Positions 34,016 to 46,559 of a stretch of 64,000 bases of DNA are shown here, in pieces. The DNA lies in the NCBI GenBank assembly GCA_030142905.1, contig JASJOG010000165.1, positions 576,501 to 640,500 on the forward strand, in the 5' to 3' direction. Origin of the DNA: Heliopora coerulea. Its lineage: Eukaryota > Cnidaria > Anthozoa > Scleralcyonacea > Helioporidae. The notes below the pieces were generated by a model, which ran no database searches, had not been told where the DNA came from, and worked only from the letters and a program-made list of their open reading frames with translations. The first letter of the stretch is position 1. Each line of letters starts with the position of its first letter. Position numbers and translations under genes: made by a program.

Positions 34016-36548
34016 AATCAACTTTGGCCTGCCTAAGTCGAGTGGTCGAAATTTCAAACGTAAATATGACGACGAGCAGTTTAAATATAAAACAAGTTCC
34101 AGTTTGGGTCGTTAATATTGGTGTGTCTAAATGTTGTTTTTTTCTTATATTGCATAACCTCTTCCAGTCATAGTAAGGAAGATTTGTCTTTTTGACAATT
34201 TTGAAAACTTATCAATGTTACTTGGATTCTCGAGAGATATATTGGAAGGGTGGGCGAGGGGTTGTTGCGTACACGTATTTCTAGTTTTCTATGAATAGCA
34301 AGTGTGCGTTAATATTCTGGAAGCAGATGTTATAACTCAACATTATTTGTAACCCCAGAGACATGCATTCCTAGGAAAATTGTTAGATTATAGAAATCTT
34401 CGATATTTTGCTTTGCTTCTAAAACGTAAACGAACCTTTTTCTGTTCCTTACCAGAAACTATACTATCATTAACGCCAACCTTAAACTTACGCCTTTTTC
34501 TGTTCACTACCAGAAAATATATTATCATTAACGCAACCTCAAACTCATTAACGTAAAAGTACATTCATTTTATTCAATCGACATTCACCAGCGTACATAC
34601 GCCACCATTTGCATCGAAGGGCATTCTATCGCACCAACAGACGACCATTAACACCATTCTACTGTATATTGGGGAACAACGCTTTTAAATTTATGGCAGT
34701 GTGGCTAGATTTTCCGCCAACACACTGCTTTTTGTAATTAATGAAGGACATTCAATATCAAGACGCGATTAGAAATGGAAAACGACCAAAATTCATTGTA
34801 CCCTGCCATCTCTACGTAATTTTTGATTTGTTCGGTTCCGATTATTCCATTGTTACTTGCAACTTTAGCTTCCACGATTGTGGTTTATCAACTGCGTAGA
34901 CAAACTGCCATCATGCAAACTAAAAAGTATAACAAACAATGCAATAATGCAATCTGCCGAGAAATGTTGACTATTCAAATTCAGTGTCATTTAGACTTGC
35001 TTTTAAATTGAAGCCGAACGATATCATTTGTTCATCATTATATCTGTCTTCGTTCACGAGGTATTGACAGGTTTTTCAAACATGTGTTTTGACGTCATAT
35101 TCTTCTCACAGGACTATTGCGGAATATCCCTGGAAATAACCCGTCAAAGGTCTGAAACTTTCTATGCATACGATAAGAAATAAGGAGCATTCTATGTTCG
35201 TATTACACTGTTGCCATGGGAACGAACTGGAAACAAATCCCTTTTTAATTTAAATGTTCTAATTTTTGGTTCTGTTTTGAAATAAGACGATTTAAATTTT
35301 TGAGATTTTAGTATGTACGAATGGTAGATATCCGCTGAAGCAAAGCTTTTTAGATAAAAAAAAATGGTAAAAAAAATTAAATTTATAATCGGACGAAGAA
35401 CGAGATGTAGGGATTTCCATGACAACTAAAACAGACTTAGGAATGTATTTTCTGTGTCAGAATATACGTGCATATTTTAAAAGCTAAATAACTGTTATCT
35501 CCAGATGTACTTCTCATTTGTGAATTTTACCTGTTTGTGTTACGAATATGACGTTGCACAGCATTTAATTTGCGTTACAGAAAGAAACAGATTTTTTCAG
35601 AATTGAAATGAGATTATGAAGCAAAGAATGCCATTCTTCCTCGTTTCAAACATATTTTCAACTAAGATCGAAATTAGATCGATGATTCTTCATCTAAGTG
35701 GCTCTTTTTAAATCTTCGCCGATCCCGTCGGAGTTTATTACTTCACTGTAGCTAACTCTAGATAATTTTTCTCTTACTTTATTTTTCTCTTACTCGTTAA
35801 AGAGAGACGTCTCTAAGGAGCAAGTGTTGAGAACTCCACAATTTTTTAAATACTTTAACAGCCCTTCTGCGTAACTTACACCACTGGGACTTTTTATTTC
35901 CTTGTAATTGTTTTTGATCATACACCAAAGATGGGTTTTGGAAGAAAAACCTTCGTGGATTGCAAGTTAGCAATACTATGGTATTGTTCATAACAGTCGA
36001 AAATTTAAATATTTTATGTGCCTCCTAGTCCTCTCTCTATTCATGTAGTTACAAACACTGTTTTGAAGTACAAACCCAAGACTGAGGACGGTAACGCTTG
36101 GTAAGATACTTACAAGGAATATAAGAATCTTTAAAATACCCCCAAATATAAATGTTTACGTGTACCCCCGTCTTTCGTCACCTGATTACTGGTTGTAAGC
36201 TAATGAGTTGACGTAGAACTCTACTGATGAATTCCATAGGAATGCGAAGTTTGTTGCAACTGCACCCCAGATGCAGAGATAGATCGGACAGTAGAAGTGT
36301 CACGGACGTCTTTTTCACTGTCTAAAATTCCTTAAGATTTCAGACAATATAACCTCGACTTCTGCTGTTGTTATGCCCTAGAGAATGTTCTAGTACCTCG
36401 TGTACCGGCTGTCGGTCAGTACACGAAACAGTCGAAAACATACATTTTCCTACTTTTTCCAATATACATTGTATGAATCTGAGTAGTCTAGATAATTAAC
36501 AGGTATTTACATGAGTTGCATTTATTGTTTTTTTGTATATTCGTTTAG
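34016..36548. other. intergenic, no upstream receptor exon found
   Basis: Searched by eye for an Ig-like or signal-peptide exon to precede the membrane exon at 36549. None is convincing. A near-repeat of CTTTTTCTGTTC-CTACCAGAAA occurs at 34435 and 34494. Confidence 0.4.
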
Positions 36549-36707
36549 TTACAAAACAGCCTACTCCTGAGGAAACAAGTGATTTACCAGTGGGCGCAAT
36601 TGCTGGAATCGTAATTGGAATTGTATTTGCTATCATAATCACATGTGTACTAGTCTATTGGTGTTACTTTAAAAATCGTGACGCTCATGGCATCTGCGGC
36701 AGCACCA
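36549..36707 (+). CDS. receptor transmembrane exon
   Basis: Acceptor tatattcgtttag|TT and donor CACCA|GTAAGT, both phase 1, 159 bases. It encodes a Pro/Thr/Glu stalk (VTKQPTPEETSD), a Gly/Ile-rich helix (VGAIAGIVIGIVFAIII and on) typical of single-pass cell-surface receptors, and a short KNRDAHG start of the cytoplasmic tail. The overhang accepts the leftover G of the Ig-like exon at 4499-4912 to give Val, but 31 kb and several transposons lie between. The ligand domain of this gene is otherwise unseen. Confidence 0.5.
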
Positions 36708-37406
36708 GTAAGTAAAACCACTTAACATTAACTAAACGAAAGCCTATAACTATACTACAACGTCTATATTCGCTTACCTGAACTCATGAAAGTAGCATCC
36801 ATGCAATATTTGTCAATAGCGTTGTATAAAAACTCACTAAGATGGCCTTTTGTACAAGGGAAACTCGTATAAATGGTCTAAAATTTTTCATGACCAGAAA
36901 AAGTCGCAGCTACAATCACTGACAAATTTGTTGGAACAAAACAGATGGTATATATCACTATCTCTGCACCCCCTATTCAATCTTTTCAATCTGCAACCTC
37001 TCTTGCGAATCTATTACTATGTTCACCCATATGGAAACAACATTAGGAGGGGGGAGGTAATTTTTCACGCAATTGAATGGAAATTTTTTGAACTGTTTTA
37101 ACTAAACCGGTTAATGATTGTAGTCTGAGGCGCAATGTGTACGTCCTGCAAAGCTATTAACTGCTTATTTTAGCCCGCAGCTTGTATTAACCGCGGGCTA
37201 TTTTCTGGAATAAAAGATCCTATTTTTGCGTTCCGTTATCGGTTTGGTATACCAAATTTTAACATTTGTCTTTAGGATTGTTTGCTACCTTTAATGTGGT
37301 GAATTTAAATAGAATATCGTCCGCACTTTCTTTTGCCTTTCCTCCAATAGCGTACAATCCCCTGAGGTATTCTTATTTTTGTTTGTTTGTTTTGTTTCAG
37401 AAATAG

Positions 37407-37416
37407 AAGATACTGG
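37407..37416 (+). CDS. candidate 10-nt micro-exon
   Basis: Preceded by tttgtttcagaaatag and followed by |GTAAGT. Using the second AG (after 37406) keeps the frame open and supplies Lys-Asp-Thr and two bases of Gly. Using the first AG (after 37400) gives an immediate TAG. Supported only by splice signals and phase. Confidence 0.35.
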
Positions 37417-38465
37417 GTAAGTTTTTCACTTTAATTCATGCTGTATTTCTTCATTGAAAATTCACCAGATTTTATTCCTTAACAATCTCCAGTTTTTCAG
37501 AGAATCGTGTCCTGCGTTACTAAATTTTCTGCCCTATCTGTTTAACTTAAAAATGTACATTTTATTAATTGCTATTTTGAAGATTTTGAAAAAATGTTTG
37601 AACGTATTTGTGGTTCAACTGTGCCAATACGGTTGAATAAGTAAAGATGTAATTGAAAGAATTGCTTTATCCAGTCTAAAGCCCATATAACGCAGTAATT
37701 TATTGTGTCAGAACTAGTGGCTTACCTGTTAGTCTGATTAGGCTTAATTTGATGACGTTCTAAGTTATCAATTTCATTTCCAAATTTTCTAAAACCACCG
37801 ATTTTTATATACTTTATTGGAACTGCTGTAAAGTTCATGATGATACCAGATCGATGGAGAAAATTTGATCAGTGACTTCAATTTACAATCTCAAAGCACT
37901 AAGCAAACGTTTGAGCTTATTGCAGATGGCTTATTCACTGTGCATTTATGTACGCATATTCTGCAACGTCTTATTGCGTAATTCATCTCATGTGCTCACT
38001 AGCAAATTGATTAAATGGCAGACATTGATTAAAACAAATAAGTCCCTTTCATGTAAAATGCGTCGATAAGAAATTTTCAGGGATTGTTGGGTAAAATGTT
38101 GTTTACTTCAGTTCAGGGCTGTTGTGGAAAACGATTTCGACGACCGAGTTTGAAAATGAATTGCTGTGTTTTACATACAAATAATGAATAAAAGGGAGCA
38201 TTGATTTCAAAATTGTGGAGTCAGCAAGATCGCAGCCAAATATTTACGCCATCAGGGTCGGTTTGTGTAGAAACGTACTAGTGCCAACCTTTTAGCTGAA
38301 AGCGCGCCAAATGTTCGTCCTTCAACTAGCTCAACATGGCGGTGCCCTGTTGATTACCAACTTCTTAATGAAATTAAGGGACAATGCCCCGTCTAGTTTA
38401 TTTATGATAGCTTTGGTGTTCTTTGCGTCATAAGTTCTAACGTCTCATTGTTTATAATCCCGTAG

Positions 38466-38526
38466 AGAAGATGACCAAGTCGTAAATCATTATGCTACTC
38501 CTCGCAGTCAATCTTCAGGGGGTTGA
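38466..38526 (+). CDS. candidate terminal exon of receptor tail
   Basis: Acceptor ataatcccgtag|A. Joined to the micro-exon it reads GEDDQVVNHYATPRSQSSGG and stops at TGA 38524-38526. The YATP fits the pYxxP docking pattern of Crk-type SH2 domains. Joined straight to the membrane exon it would give only KKMTKS. Confidence 0.4.
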
Positions 38527-39374
38527 AAATGCCTACGAATCGGTGATAAAAATGAAGTTAAAGTCATCTCCAAGAAACCGGTCTTTTGGATGATCGACGC
38601 AAGTCTAAATCTCCATAGAACTATTTGTGCTTATTTTTTGTTTGGCACGTTGTTAGAAATGTTAGTCCGGGTTGTATCACGTGCAATCGTCACACCAACC
38701 CCTAACAAAACCTTAACCCTAAAAGATCAGCGGTTGTCACCGCCGACACATTCTGTTACCATCAATGCTTGATAATTTTCTCAACAGAATTGATTTTAAA
38801 CACCCTGTAGGTCGTGCGATTCTTTGTTTGTATGACATACCTTTGGAATAGACATTGGTGTGGTAACGACAACTGGAAGTTTGCTTGTATTTTTCTGACC
38901 ACAGACGGCACTTTCTGTTTCGTTTGGAATACTGCATCACTACACATCGCGTGTCATCTTGGCAACGTTTCTTGCAAGCTTCAACTGTACCTTCTTCGTG
39001 TAATTCGTAAGAATCAACTTCAAAACAACCTTTTCCAGCATGGACCTAATTGTTATATACCAAAGCTTAAAGAAAAAATATAGGAAAACTTTTTAGTAAA
39101 TTTTTCAAGCAATAAAAATTTCAGTTAATTTACTAGGTAGCTGAAGGTAGTGGCCCTCAATGGCTACGAAATCCGAAAGTAACAGGGGTCGTTACTTTCG
39201 GAATTCTACGGTAATCATCTACAGATCTCAATACGATTCCCACCTTAAAATTCCCGAAGTGTTTTCAGTTTAAATTTTCTACAATAAATAAGTTAATTCT
39301 GCAAGTGGAACGACAATCGAAGATTAACTCTTTCCCAGCAGCATTAGTCTTCAATTATTTTAGTCTAGCTAATA
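38527..39374. other. intergenic
   Basis: No gene supported. Contains a small perfect hairpin at 39169-39202 (CCGAAAGTAAC, seven-base loop, GTTACTTTCGG). Confidence 0.45.
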
Positions 39375-39945
39375 GGGACCTTAAGATCCACTAACGTCAA
39401 CTTAAACGATGAAGTCCTTTAGACAAAATAATTCTTCTTGCAAAACAATGAGAATGAATAATTTTTCTTCTCCAGAACGTTCTCAACACTGTCGTCATTC
39501 TGCGTACAACATCAGCCAGACTATTTTCACGTCTTAAGAACGACGTCAGTTTGTGGAGTGAAAAAAGCTGTTACTTATGATTGAATTCAACCTGAAGGTC
39601 CGCTTACACTTGCGACTTTGTACCTTGTGATTGACTCATGGGAGTATACGTTTAACTGACTAGAGCATCGAGGTCAAGTTGGAGCCAATCGTAAGCGGAT
39701 ATCTTGCTGTATAGACTGTGGTGGTGGGTTTATTTCATACACCAGGATGACAATCGCAACGTAGAAAATTGCACGTGTGAACGATCCTTGAGACTACAGG
39801 TGTTTTAGGACAACTGGAGCGTTTTAGGGGCCATAAAACAAGCTACAAGTATCTGGAAAGATGGTCAATAAACCCTGGTTCCTCTAAATACCGAAATTTC
39901 AAGGGATGTCGCCGTTTAAGTTGATGTTGTGGATCTTAAACTCCT
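39375..39945. mobile_element. MITE family B, copy 2, with nested insertion
   Basis: Inverted ends GGGACCTTAAGATCC and, from the right, AGGAGTTTAAGATCC. Homologous to 3457-3830 on both sides of a 193-bp Harbinger-like element. Confidence 0.75.
39596..39788. mobile_element. Harbinger-like MITE nested in family B
   Basis: Ends AGGTCCGCTTACACTTGCGA and, reversed, AGGATCGTTCACACGTGCAA. Flanked by TGA on both sides (39593-39595, 39789-39791). The undisturbed AACCTGAGACTG site in copy 1 of family B (about 3671-3682) is the empty site. Related to 50398-50578. Confidence 0.8.
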
Positions 39946-40225
39946 TTATGCCATAACATTTCACCCGTCAAGGGAAGACAACCTGTTAAAAAGGAGAAAA
40001 AGAAACGCAAAATTTTCGAATACCTTCTCCCTGTTCTCCATCAATTAACTGTGCGTATGAAAGTAGCCAGAAGCCAGTCCACATCAGCTGCACCATAATT
40101 AGCAGTACGTCGAACGCAAATGAACGTCGCGCGCCATTATTGAAGTCAATAATTGGGATTGTTCTTAATTGTTCCTGCGTCATTTGATGAATACTAATTA
40201 AAACTGCAGCAACACAAGCGACTTT
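39946..40225. other. intergenic, nothing recognised
   Basis: No gene or repeat recognised. Confidence 0.4.
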
Positions 40226-40540
40226 CCCTTATGAAAATTTCATATGAAATTTTACATATGCAATTAGAACATTTTCACTAATGAAATTTTCATTTCACAT
40301 ACGGAATTCGGAAAGTCTTGACATATGAAATACCTAGCTGACATGTGAAAGGACTTAGTTCAAAACTTCACTAATGAAATACTGGTTCACGAATCATATA
40401 TTTGAGACATGGAATGGAAGATTCACATGCAAAAATTAATTTCATATACGACGTCTTCATTTCACATGTTGAATTAAAATATTTTCACATTTGAAGTACT
40501 CTTATCGTATGTGAAATTGCCGATGAAATTTTTGTAAGGG
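40226..40540. mobile_element. palindrome-rich MITE
   Basis: Left end CCCTTATGAAAATTTCAT, right end (reversed) CCCTTACAAAAATTTCAT. The interior is packed with TTTCACAT, ATGTGAAA, CATATG and ATGAAAT words in both orientations. Confidence 0.6.
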
Positions 40541-41740
40541 TTTTGAATTTGCCAAGGCGAACATAAGGAGTACAGTACGAACTTCCAGAAGCCAAATCAT
40601 GAGTCATACATGTTTTCATTGGGATCTTTTGATTTTATAACTTAGAAGAATGTTCCTAACACCGACTTAACATTGCTTCAAAATCGAGATCTTACAAGTG
40701 AAATTGTTTCATACATTGAAGATGGATGCTTGATTTATGAGTAAAAACGAATCGACATTAAAAGAAGTTTTGTCCATGGAAGTACTTCATACAAAATAAT
40801 AGTTCATCACGGCATAGGACTAAAATTCGGTTAATCAAGAACTAGTCTCCTCATTGTATTCATCAACCAATTGTCTCATTTAAGGATATTAGAGAAAAAC
40901 AACTTTAAAAAAAACAAACATGCATTGTCTTGTTGCCTCTTATCTGGCGTCCTCTTCCACGAGTAATCAAATTGGATTCAATCACAACGCTGTATTGCAT
41001 ATTGCCCCAATATTTGCCACCAACCAGAAGTTCCCCCAGGAAACTTTTGAAGTTTCCTAAATCTCCTGGCATTCATTTCGAGCATTCTGGTGATAGAGAA
41101 CGCGATAATTCCTTGGGCCTGCAAACCTTTGGATCGTCCTTAAAAATTAAGATTTTGATGAGATGCGGTTTGTTTGCCAGTGCACTAGTTCATAAAGGTA
41201 GATAAAAGTTTTATGGGCTAAAAACTTTCATAAAAACACGTTTCAGTAGATTCTACTAAATTCCTTAAGGAAATGGTGTTTCATCCCAAATGTTCGACCT
41301 ATTAATAATAAATTAAATGATGAGAATGTACATATTTCATGGAAATGATGACTAAATTATGCATAGAATTATTGTGTTATTGATAATTTTATGCGCATAT
41401 GTTTTTTAGCCAAAGTGATGGTTATATTTCATTGTCTCTTCTGATCATTGCGTGAGCACCAAACTTTGAGAATTTTCCGTGCTTTTTTCCAATATGAATG
41501 TGAACAGTTGATTTAGAACTGTGCATTATGCGAACTCCGAATTGTAGCATACAATTCGCCATCCTGATGTTTGTGATTCAGTCAGAAGTGTCTCAAGAAG
41601 GTATTGGAACATTCGTTAGCAAATCGTAAGCAGGAATTATGCGCTTTAGAGTTAATTGCATATGTCAAGGTGAACAATCTTATGCAAGTGGAAGACCCTA
41701 GGGAGGGGCCCAAGGGACTCGAGTCCTCTCTTTTCAGCCG
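40541..41740. other. intergenic, nothing recognised
   Basis: No supported gene. The frame at 40930-41205 has no recognisable motif. Confidence 0.4.
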
Positions 41741-41860
41741 TTTAACCCTTTCCTGCAAGAATTTTTTCCTTTGTTTTCTTTTGTGTTTCCGTCGTTCTTT
41801 CATTTGATCTACTGTTTTAATTTGTTGTTGTACAACAACAGTATGCAGGAAAGGGTTAAA
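41741..41860. mobile_element. TTAA-flanked MITE, family P, copy 2
   Basis: Perfect 17-bp inverted ends TTTAACCCTTTCCTGCA around 86 bases that include TTGTTGTACAACAACA. A piggyBac-type non-autonomous element. Its reverse complement aligns to 11826-11953. Confidence 0.75.
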
Positions 41861-42110
41861 ATGCCATATTTCTAAAATTAATTTCACGAAAATGAATGGG
41901 TTAACTCCGCATAGAGTTGTCATTGCTCTGTATGTCATAGTCTGTATTGGTAATTATAAAACAACACGCGTCCTACGCATGCTATGATTGGACGAGCCAC
42001 ATTTTCTCTCAGAGTACAGAGGCACGACTGACGCCATTTTCATTTTGTATTAGAGTACAGAGACATGAGTGACATCACGAAAACTCGTAAAAACCTTGTT
42101 TTTTTTACAA

Positions 42111-42297
42111 AACAAATAGAAAATAGCTTTCGTGTCCTTGTACTGTAACAGAAACAAGAACGACGCCATTTCAACCGGAAAAATACTAGAAAAGACTTGG
42201 CTACGCCTACGCTACACTATGCATTTTTCTGGGTTGAAATGACGTCGTTCATGTTTCTATCACAGCACAGAGGCACTCAAGCAATTTTCTATTTGTT
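42111..42297. mobile_element. MITE with about 80-bp inverted arms
   Basis: The left arm AACAAATAGAAAATAGC to GACGCCATTTCAAC mirrors the right arm AACAAATAGAAAATTGC to GACGTCATTTCAAC (reversed) around a short core with GCTACGCCTACGCTA. Confidence 0.7.
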
Positions 42298-42363
42298 AAT
42301 GAGATTTATTTTCTTGTTTTTTTAACACATTCTTTTGAATTCGTATTGCTGTCATCCCATGTA

Positions 42364-42440
42364 GATGCTTCTAACAATGGTACAAACACAACGTCGCCGA
42401 TGCTGTTGAAGAGGGCAAATCGTTCAATTTCACATGTACG
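42364..42440 (+). pseudogene. immunoglobulin-domain exon relic
   Basis: After an acceptor (tcatcccatgtag) one frame reads ASNNGTNTTSP and another reads VADAVEEGKSFNFTCTS, which looks like the start of an Ig domain up to the B-strand Cys. The two are joined only by a one-base frame change, and the normal continuation to a Trp core is missing. Probably a dead exon. Chance resemblance is possible. Confidence 0.3.
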
Positions 42441-42595
42441 TCGTTCGTCCTTCATACTATTGCTGTAAACTGTGGGTCCATAATGTTTAAAAATATATAA
42501 TTTAGAACCACAGGTTTTGATGAAAGTTTTAAAATATGGAAAATAGTTGGTATATTGTATAAGGAATTTTCCCAGAAGGGAAACCAGCCCCTCAG

Positions 42596-42784
42596 TTAAG
42601 CCTGATTTTCACTAGCTATATGAGCATATGCATAACGACATACGAAAACGCAGTGAGTACTTTATGTTTGATTAATCGCTTTGTATTGGTGAAGTACAAA
42701 GTGTTCAGTTGACCATGAAGTTCTCACTGCGCTTGCGCATGTCGTTATACTTATGGTCATGTCTCAAGTGAAGACCATGCTTAA
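42596..42784. mobile_element. MITE with about 60-bp inverted arms
   Basis: The left arm TTAAGCCTGATTTTCACT to ATAACGACATACG mirrors the right arm (reversed) TTAAGCATGGTCTTCACT to ATAACGACATGCG, with CGCAGTGAG on both. Confidence 0.7.
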
Positions 42785-43337
42785 CCGTGAGGTTCCACCA
42801 GGGGTAGCAACATAGCTATCTTAAAACATTAGTGTACTCTTTTCGAAAATCCTGGGTCAAAAATCGTAACGTGTATATGAGACCCAAGGTAAAGAACTGC
42901 AAGGGGACAGTGATACCTTAAATATTCGTTACAAGCCTTGATGTCATCCTCTGAAGTTCCATGCATCTAATTTCCTTAATTCCAGGCCTGCAGTCAGCTT
43001 GTCCTGAAAGGAGAGACTAAAAAAGAAATTTTCAGCGGACTTAAAGATTACATGTAATGAGAAGTTGATTTTTTATAGTATGGTTTTGTAAACTGTAGGC
43101 GACATCAAATTTACTTCGGGAGCTTAGGCCTACCCCCTTTGACGAAGTTCTGAAGAATTCACTCAGTGATATGGTAAAAGGTCCTGTTAAGTGATAGTTC
43201 AAACACGAATTCAAGTGTCTAATCAGTTGTTCCAAACATGAGAAGCCTGAAGGTTTTCGATGTTTCCAAGTGTTTGGGGTCCCTAAACGATAAACGAGTG
43301 TTGAAATAGCTTCTCAAACGAGTATTCGCAAAGATTT

Positions 43338-43711
43338 AAGTCCAGTCCACAAGAGCACATTTTCTGTGGCAAGTTTTTCAGAGACCATTATATTTGCTCG
43401 TGTACTTCAGAAAATTTGCCCGAATTTTATGTGACATATACATTTGTTGTAAAACTGGCGTGCCAGTTTTTGTGGCAAAGGAAAAAATGTCACATGCGAA
43501 AGTTTGTTCGTGTGCACGACCCGTCACAGAACATTTGCCCCATAATCAGGGTTTAGCAGTGACTTCTTCAGTTTTGTCTCTGCTGTCCATAAAGTCATTT
43601 CTGGTGCATAGGCAAACGAGTTTTCCACATAGTATTTTCTGTCTTTATACACGAGCAAATATCTTTGTCACAAAACTTGCCACAGAAAATTTGCTCGTTT
43701 GGATTAGGGCT
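43338..43711. mobile_element. MITE with about 75-bp inverted ends
   Basis: Left CATTTTCTGTGGCAAGTTTT then ATATTTGCTCGTGTA. The reverse complement of the right end has AATTTTCTGTGGCAAGTTTT then ATATTTGCTCGTGTA at the same spacing. No coding sequence. Confidence 0.75.
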
Positions 43712-45303
43712 TATTACATGTTTGTTTCAATGATTTGAATATATAAATTAAGAAATGTGATCCAAATCACTAGCGATTTTCCTGTTTATCTTTTTTGGGT
43801 GTCAAAATGCATGCATGCGATGCGGTATGCAATGATGGATTGGTTGATCTAAGTCGTGAATAATCAATGAGTTTGAGAACAATGAGGAAAAATATGAGAG
43901 AATTATAACAGGAAGACTATGTATATTACCCGATGAACTTATGTCAGTAGTTCTTTAAAAAAGAACGTAAACAGTTCAAAATTTAAGAAATATTCGAAGA
44001 CATTTTAACTTAAACCTACTTTAGCATTAGATGAGATCGAGAAGTGGTTATAATAACTACCAAAGTAAAACTGAACGTTTTAAAAAATTTTCCTGTCCAC
44101 TAGTTATCTTAAAACAACATTGATAATTAGCTTTAATTTCTTTGTTTTTTGTTTTCATGTGCTGACAGTTTAGTAATTTTAAGACTTCTTTGACTCTCTA
44201 CTTTTTGCCCAACCGACGTAATTTAGTCTGTACATTACAAAGTCGGTTTTTGTTCTTGAATAGATGAATAATTAGCAGAGAGAGATTATGAACGCAATCT
44301 TAAGATTACATAACGACATCGCATTTATAGCTGTTGGCTATTTCTTTACTTTTTCACTTAAGGAACTTCGGTTTGCGTTTACACATGACTTACCCGATGA
44401 GTCTAATTACATTTTCGTTTCATTTCCAAGAAACGTAAAAATCTCGTCAATTGTAGCAACATTGTTGGTCGGGTAATAAAGGCGAAAAAACAACATTGTT
44501 ATCATCAATGAAAACAATGGTGAACAGACAATGTTGTTCATCATTGTTTCAACAATTCTGTTCAGCATTGATGAAGCAACAATTAACGGTCTTCCGCGAG
44601 TTGTTGAACAATGAGGAAAATGATGCAGAAACCGACTTCATTATTGTTAGGCTATGATTGCTCAGATTTGTTCACAACATGTCGCCTCTTTATTGCCTGA
44701 ACAACTCTAAAACAAGATTGTTACCATGGTTGAAAGGAATTGTTCACATTATTTTTCACAGCGTGGAACAGATTGTTCTCAGGGTGCATACACAACGTTA
44801 TCCATGGCTGTTAAAAACCGCAAGCAAAATGTCTGTCTTTTCGCGCCCAAAAAAGAAAAGAAGAAAAAAGACTTTAGGAAGGCAACTAGATTCATATGAA
44901 GTTTGACCTAGATCAAAGCACAAGATAAGTTGCACTTTTTGACAAGTGATCTTCTTCCTAAATTTTCTCGAATGATTATTCAGCGGCTGTAACAATTATC
45001 CGGCCAAAATCCAGCTGAATATTCTAAGTACGCGTCCATACTTAATTTCTAAGGCAAATCCAGCGACAGTTGTGTAACTTAATCTAGCCACTAGGAAGGT
45101 TTCCTTTAATAAGAACTGTCGACAATGAGCCAAGGTTCGTGACGTCTTCTGATCAAAGCTTGCCCTTTGTTTATTTTCAATTGATTAGCCAACTTTATCA
45201 GTTTACTTTCTCGTTCACCGAGTGCTGTTCCTACATCAAAGACAAACACGTCCAGCGATTTGCTATAACTGGGTCGATCTCACAAATTATTTACGCCGGC
45301 AAC
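43712..45303. other. intergenic, ACAATG-rich stretch
   Basis: No gene before the GPCR start. 44450-44790 is dense in CAACATTGTT, ACAATG and GAACAATG words on both strands, perhaps a decayed inverted-repeat element. Confidence 0.4.
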
Positions 45304-46145
45304 ATGGCCGAGATTGAAACCGGACAGAAGCTCAACAACAGCAGCAGCAATTCTGAAGCTTCGAGGGTGAACTTTCCCTTGGGTTTCACTATTGAAATCG
45401 TGATCGTTCTAATCTCATTTGAAAACTTAACGATTTTACTCACAGTTAGGTTGTTTAGAAAATGGAAAGCTGTGGGTCTGTTGGTGTTGTCTCTTTCGTT
45501 GGCGGACTTTATAAACGCCGGACTTCCATTACAATTCTTAAACGTCAAAGTGAACTTTGTCAGCGGACTTTGGTCTGCCTGGCTTTGTTGGATCTTCGTC
45601 TGGGCGACGTACAGCCTAAGAATAGCTTCTTTGAGTACGGTAACGTTGATGAGCGTCGAGCAAGCACTTCTGCTGTACAAACTATTGCGACACCATACGC
45701 AAATGACTGTTTCTTTCATGAGAAAAAACATTTTGCTAACCTGGGGGATTTCGGTGATAACTTCAACTCTTCCGCAATTATTCGACAGTCCTTGGAGAAA
45801 CGGAGAAAAATCCCATTGCTGGTATCAACCTTTTAATTTGGGGCTTGCGTTTGGGTTTTCATCCAGGTTTTTGGTTTGATTCAGTTTGCAATCGTTTTCG
45901 GATCGTATGTTATTTTGGTCTACTCTTCGAGAGGCTTTCATCGACGTCAAACGATGATGGTTGCCTGGCGACAAAGTAACCAGCGAGGTGTGGTGAAAAG
46001 GACAAAAGGCAGATCATCACAGGGCTCATCGCTTCAGAGGCGGAAATTCAGAGAAGAAACTCAAGGGATGATGCAGGTCAGGCAGTTGTGTCGAGGAATG
46101 GCTTATGTCGTGTTTCTTTATTACGTATCATGGTTACCTTTACTG
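45304..46145 (+). CDS. class A GPCR gene A, exon 1 (TM1-TM6), frameshifted
   Basis: Starts at an ATG with good context (caacATGG). The N-terminus has NNSS sites. TM1 lies near residues 27-50, TM2 with LAD at 66-68, TM3 with Cys95 and VEQ at 118-120 in place of DRY. The second extracellular loop has HCW. TM5 is entered in one frame (to 45879) and finished in the other (LIQFAIVFGSYVILVY), so one base is missing at about 45850-45865. An intracellular loop rich in Arg and Ser follows, then TM6 with SWLP and the donor CTG|GTAAGT in phase 0. The E-x-A-L pattern after TM3 faintly recalls prostanoid receptors, but ligand and subfamily are unknown. It is either a young pseudogene or an assembly error in a T/G run. 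Confidence 0.75.
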
Positions 46146-46559
46146 GTAAGTACAACAAATGGTCGTTCACATACACTGTTTAAGATCTACATTTTGTTGC
46201 AACATGTCTGGAACAAATTGGGTCACGAAAACCATAATCAAAGTTGCTCCGTTGAACCGACGCAGCAAGTTGTTACAACAAACTATAAAAAGGTTTCTGT
46301 GTCGCCAATCAATTAAAGATCAGAACTGCGAAGAATACTTGTAACATGTTCGTCTCCAAAACATCGACATTATAACAAGGACACCACAACCTATTCAAGA
46401 TCCATCACACCAAGTGGCAACGTGTTGTTCGAACATATTCTGCATGGGACCATATGAATGGTTGCAGAGCTGCGACAGCCTATACACGTTTTTGGTGATT
46501 TACACACCTAAAACGTGCAATTCGTAACAATCACGGAAAAAACAAACAAACTAGTAACA

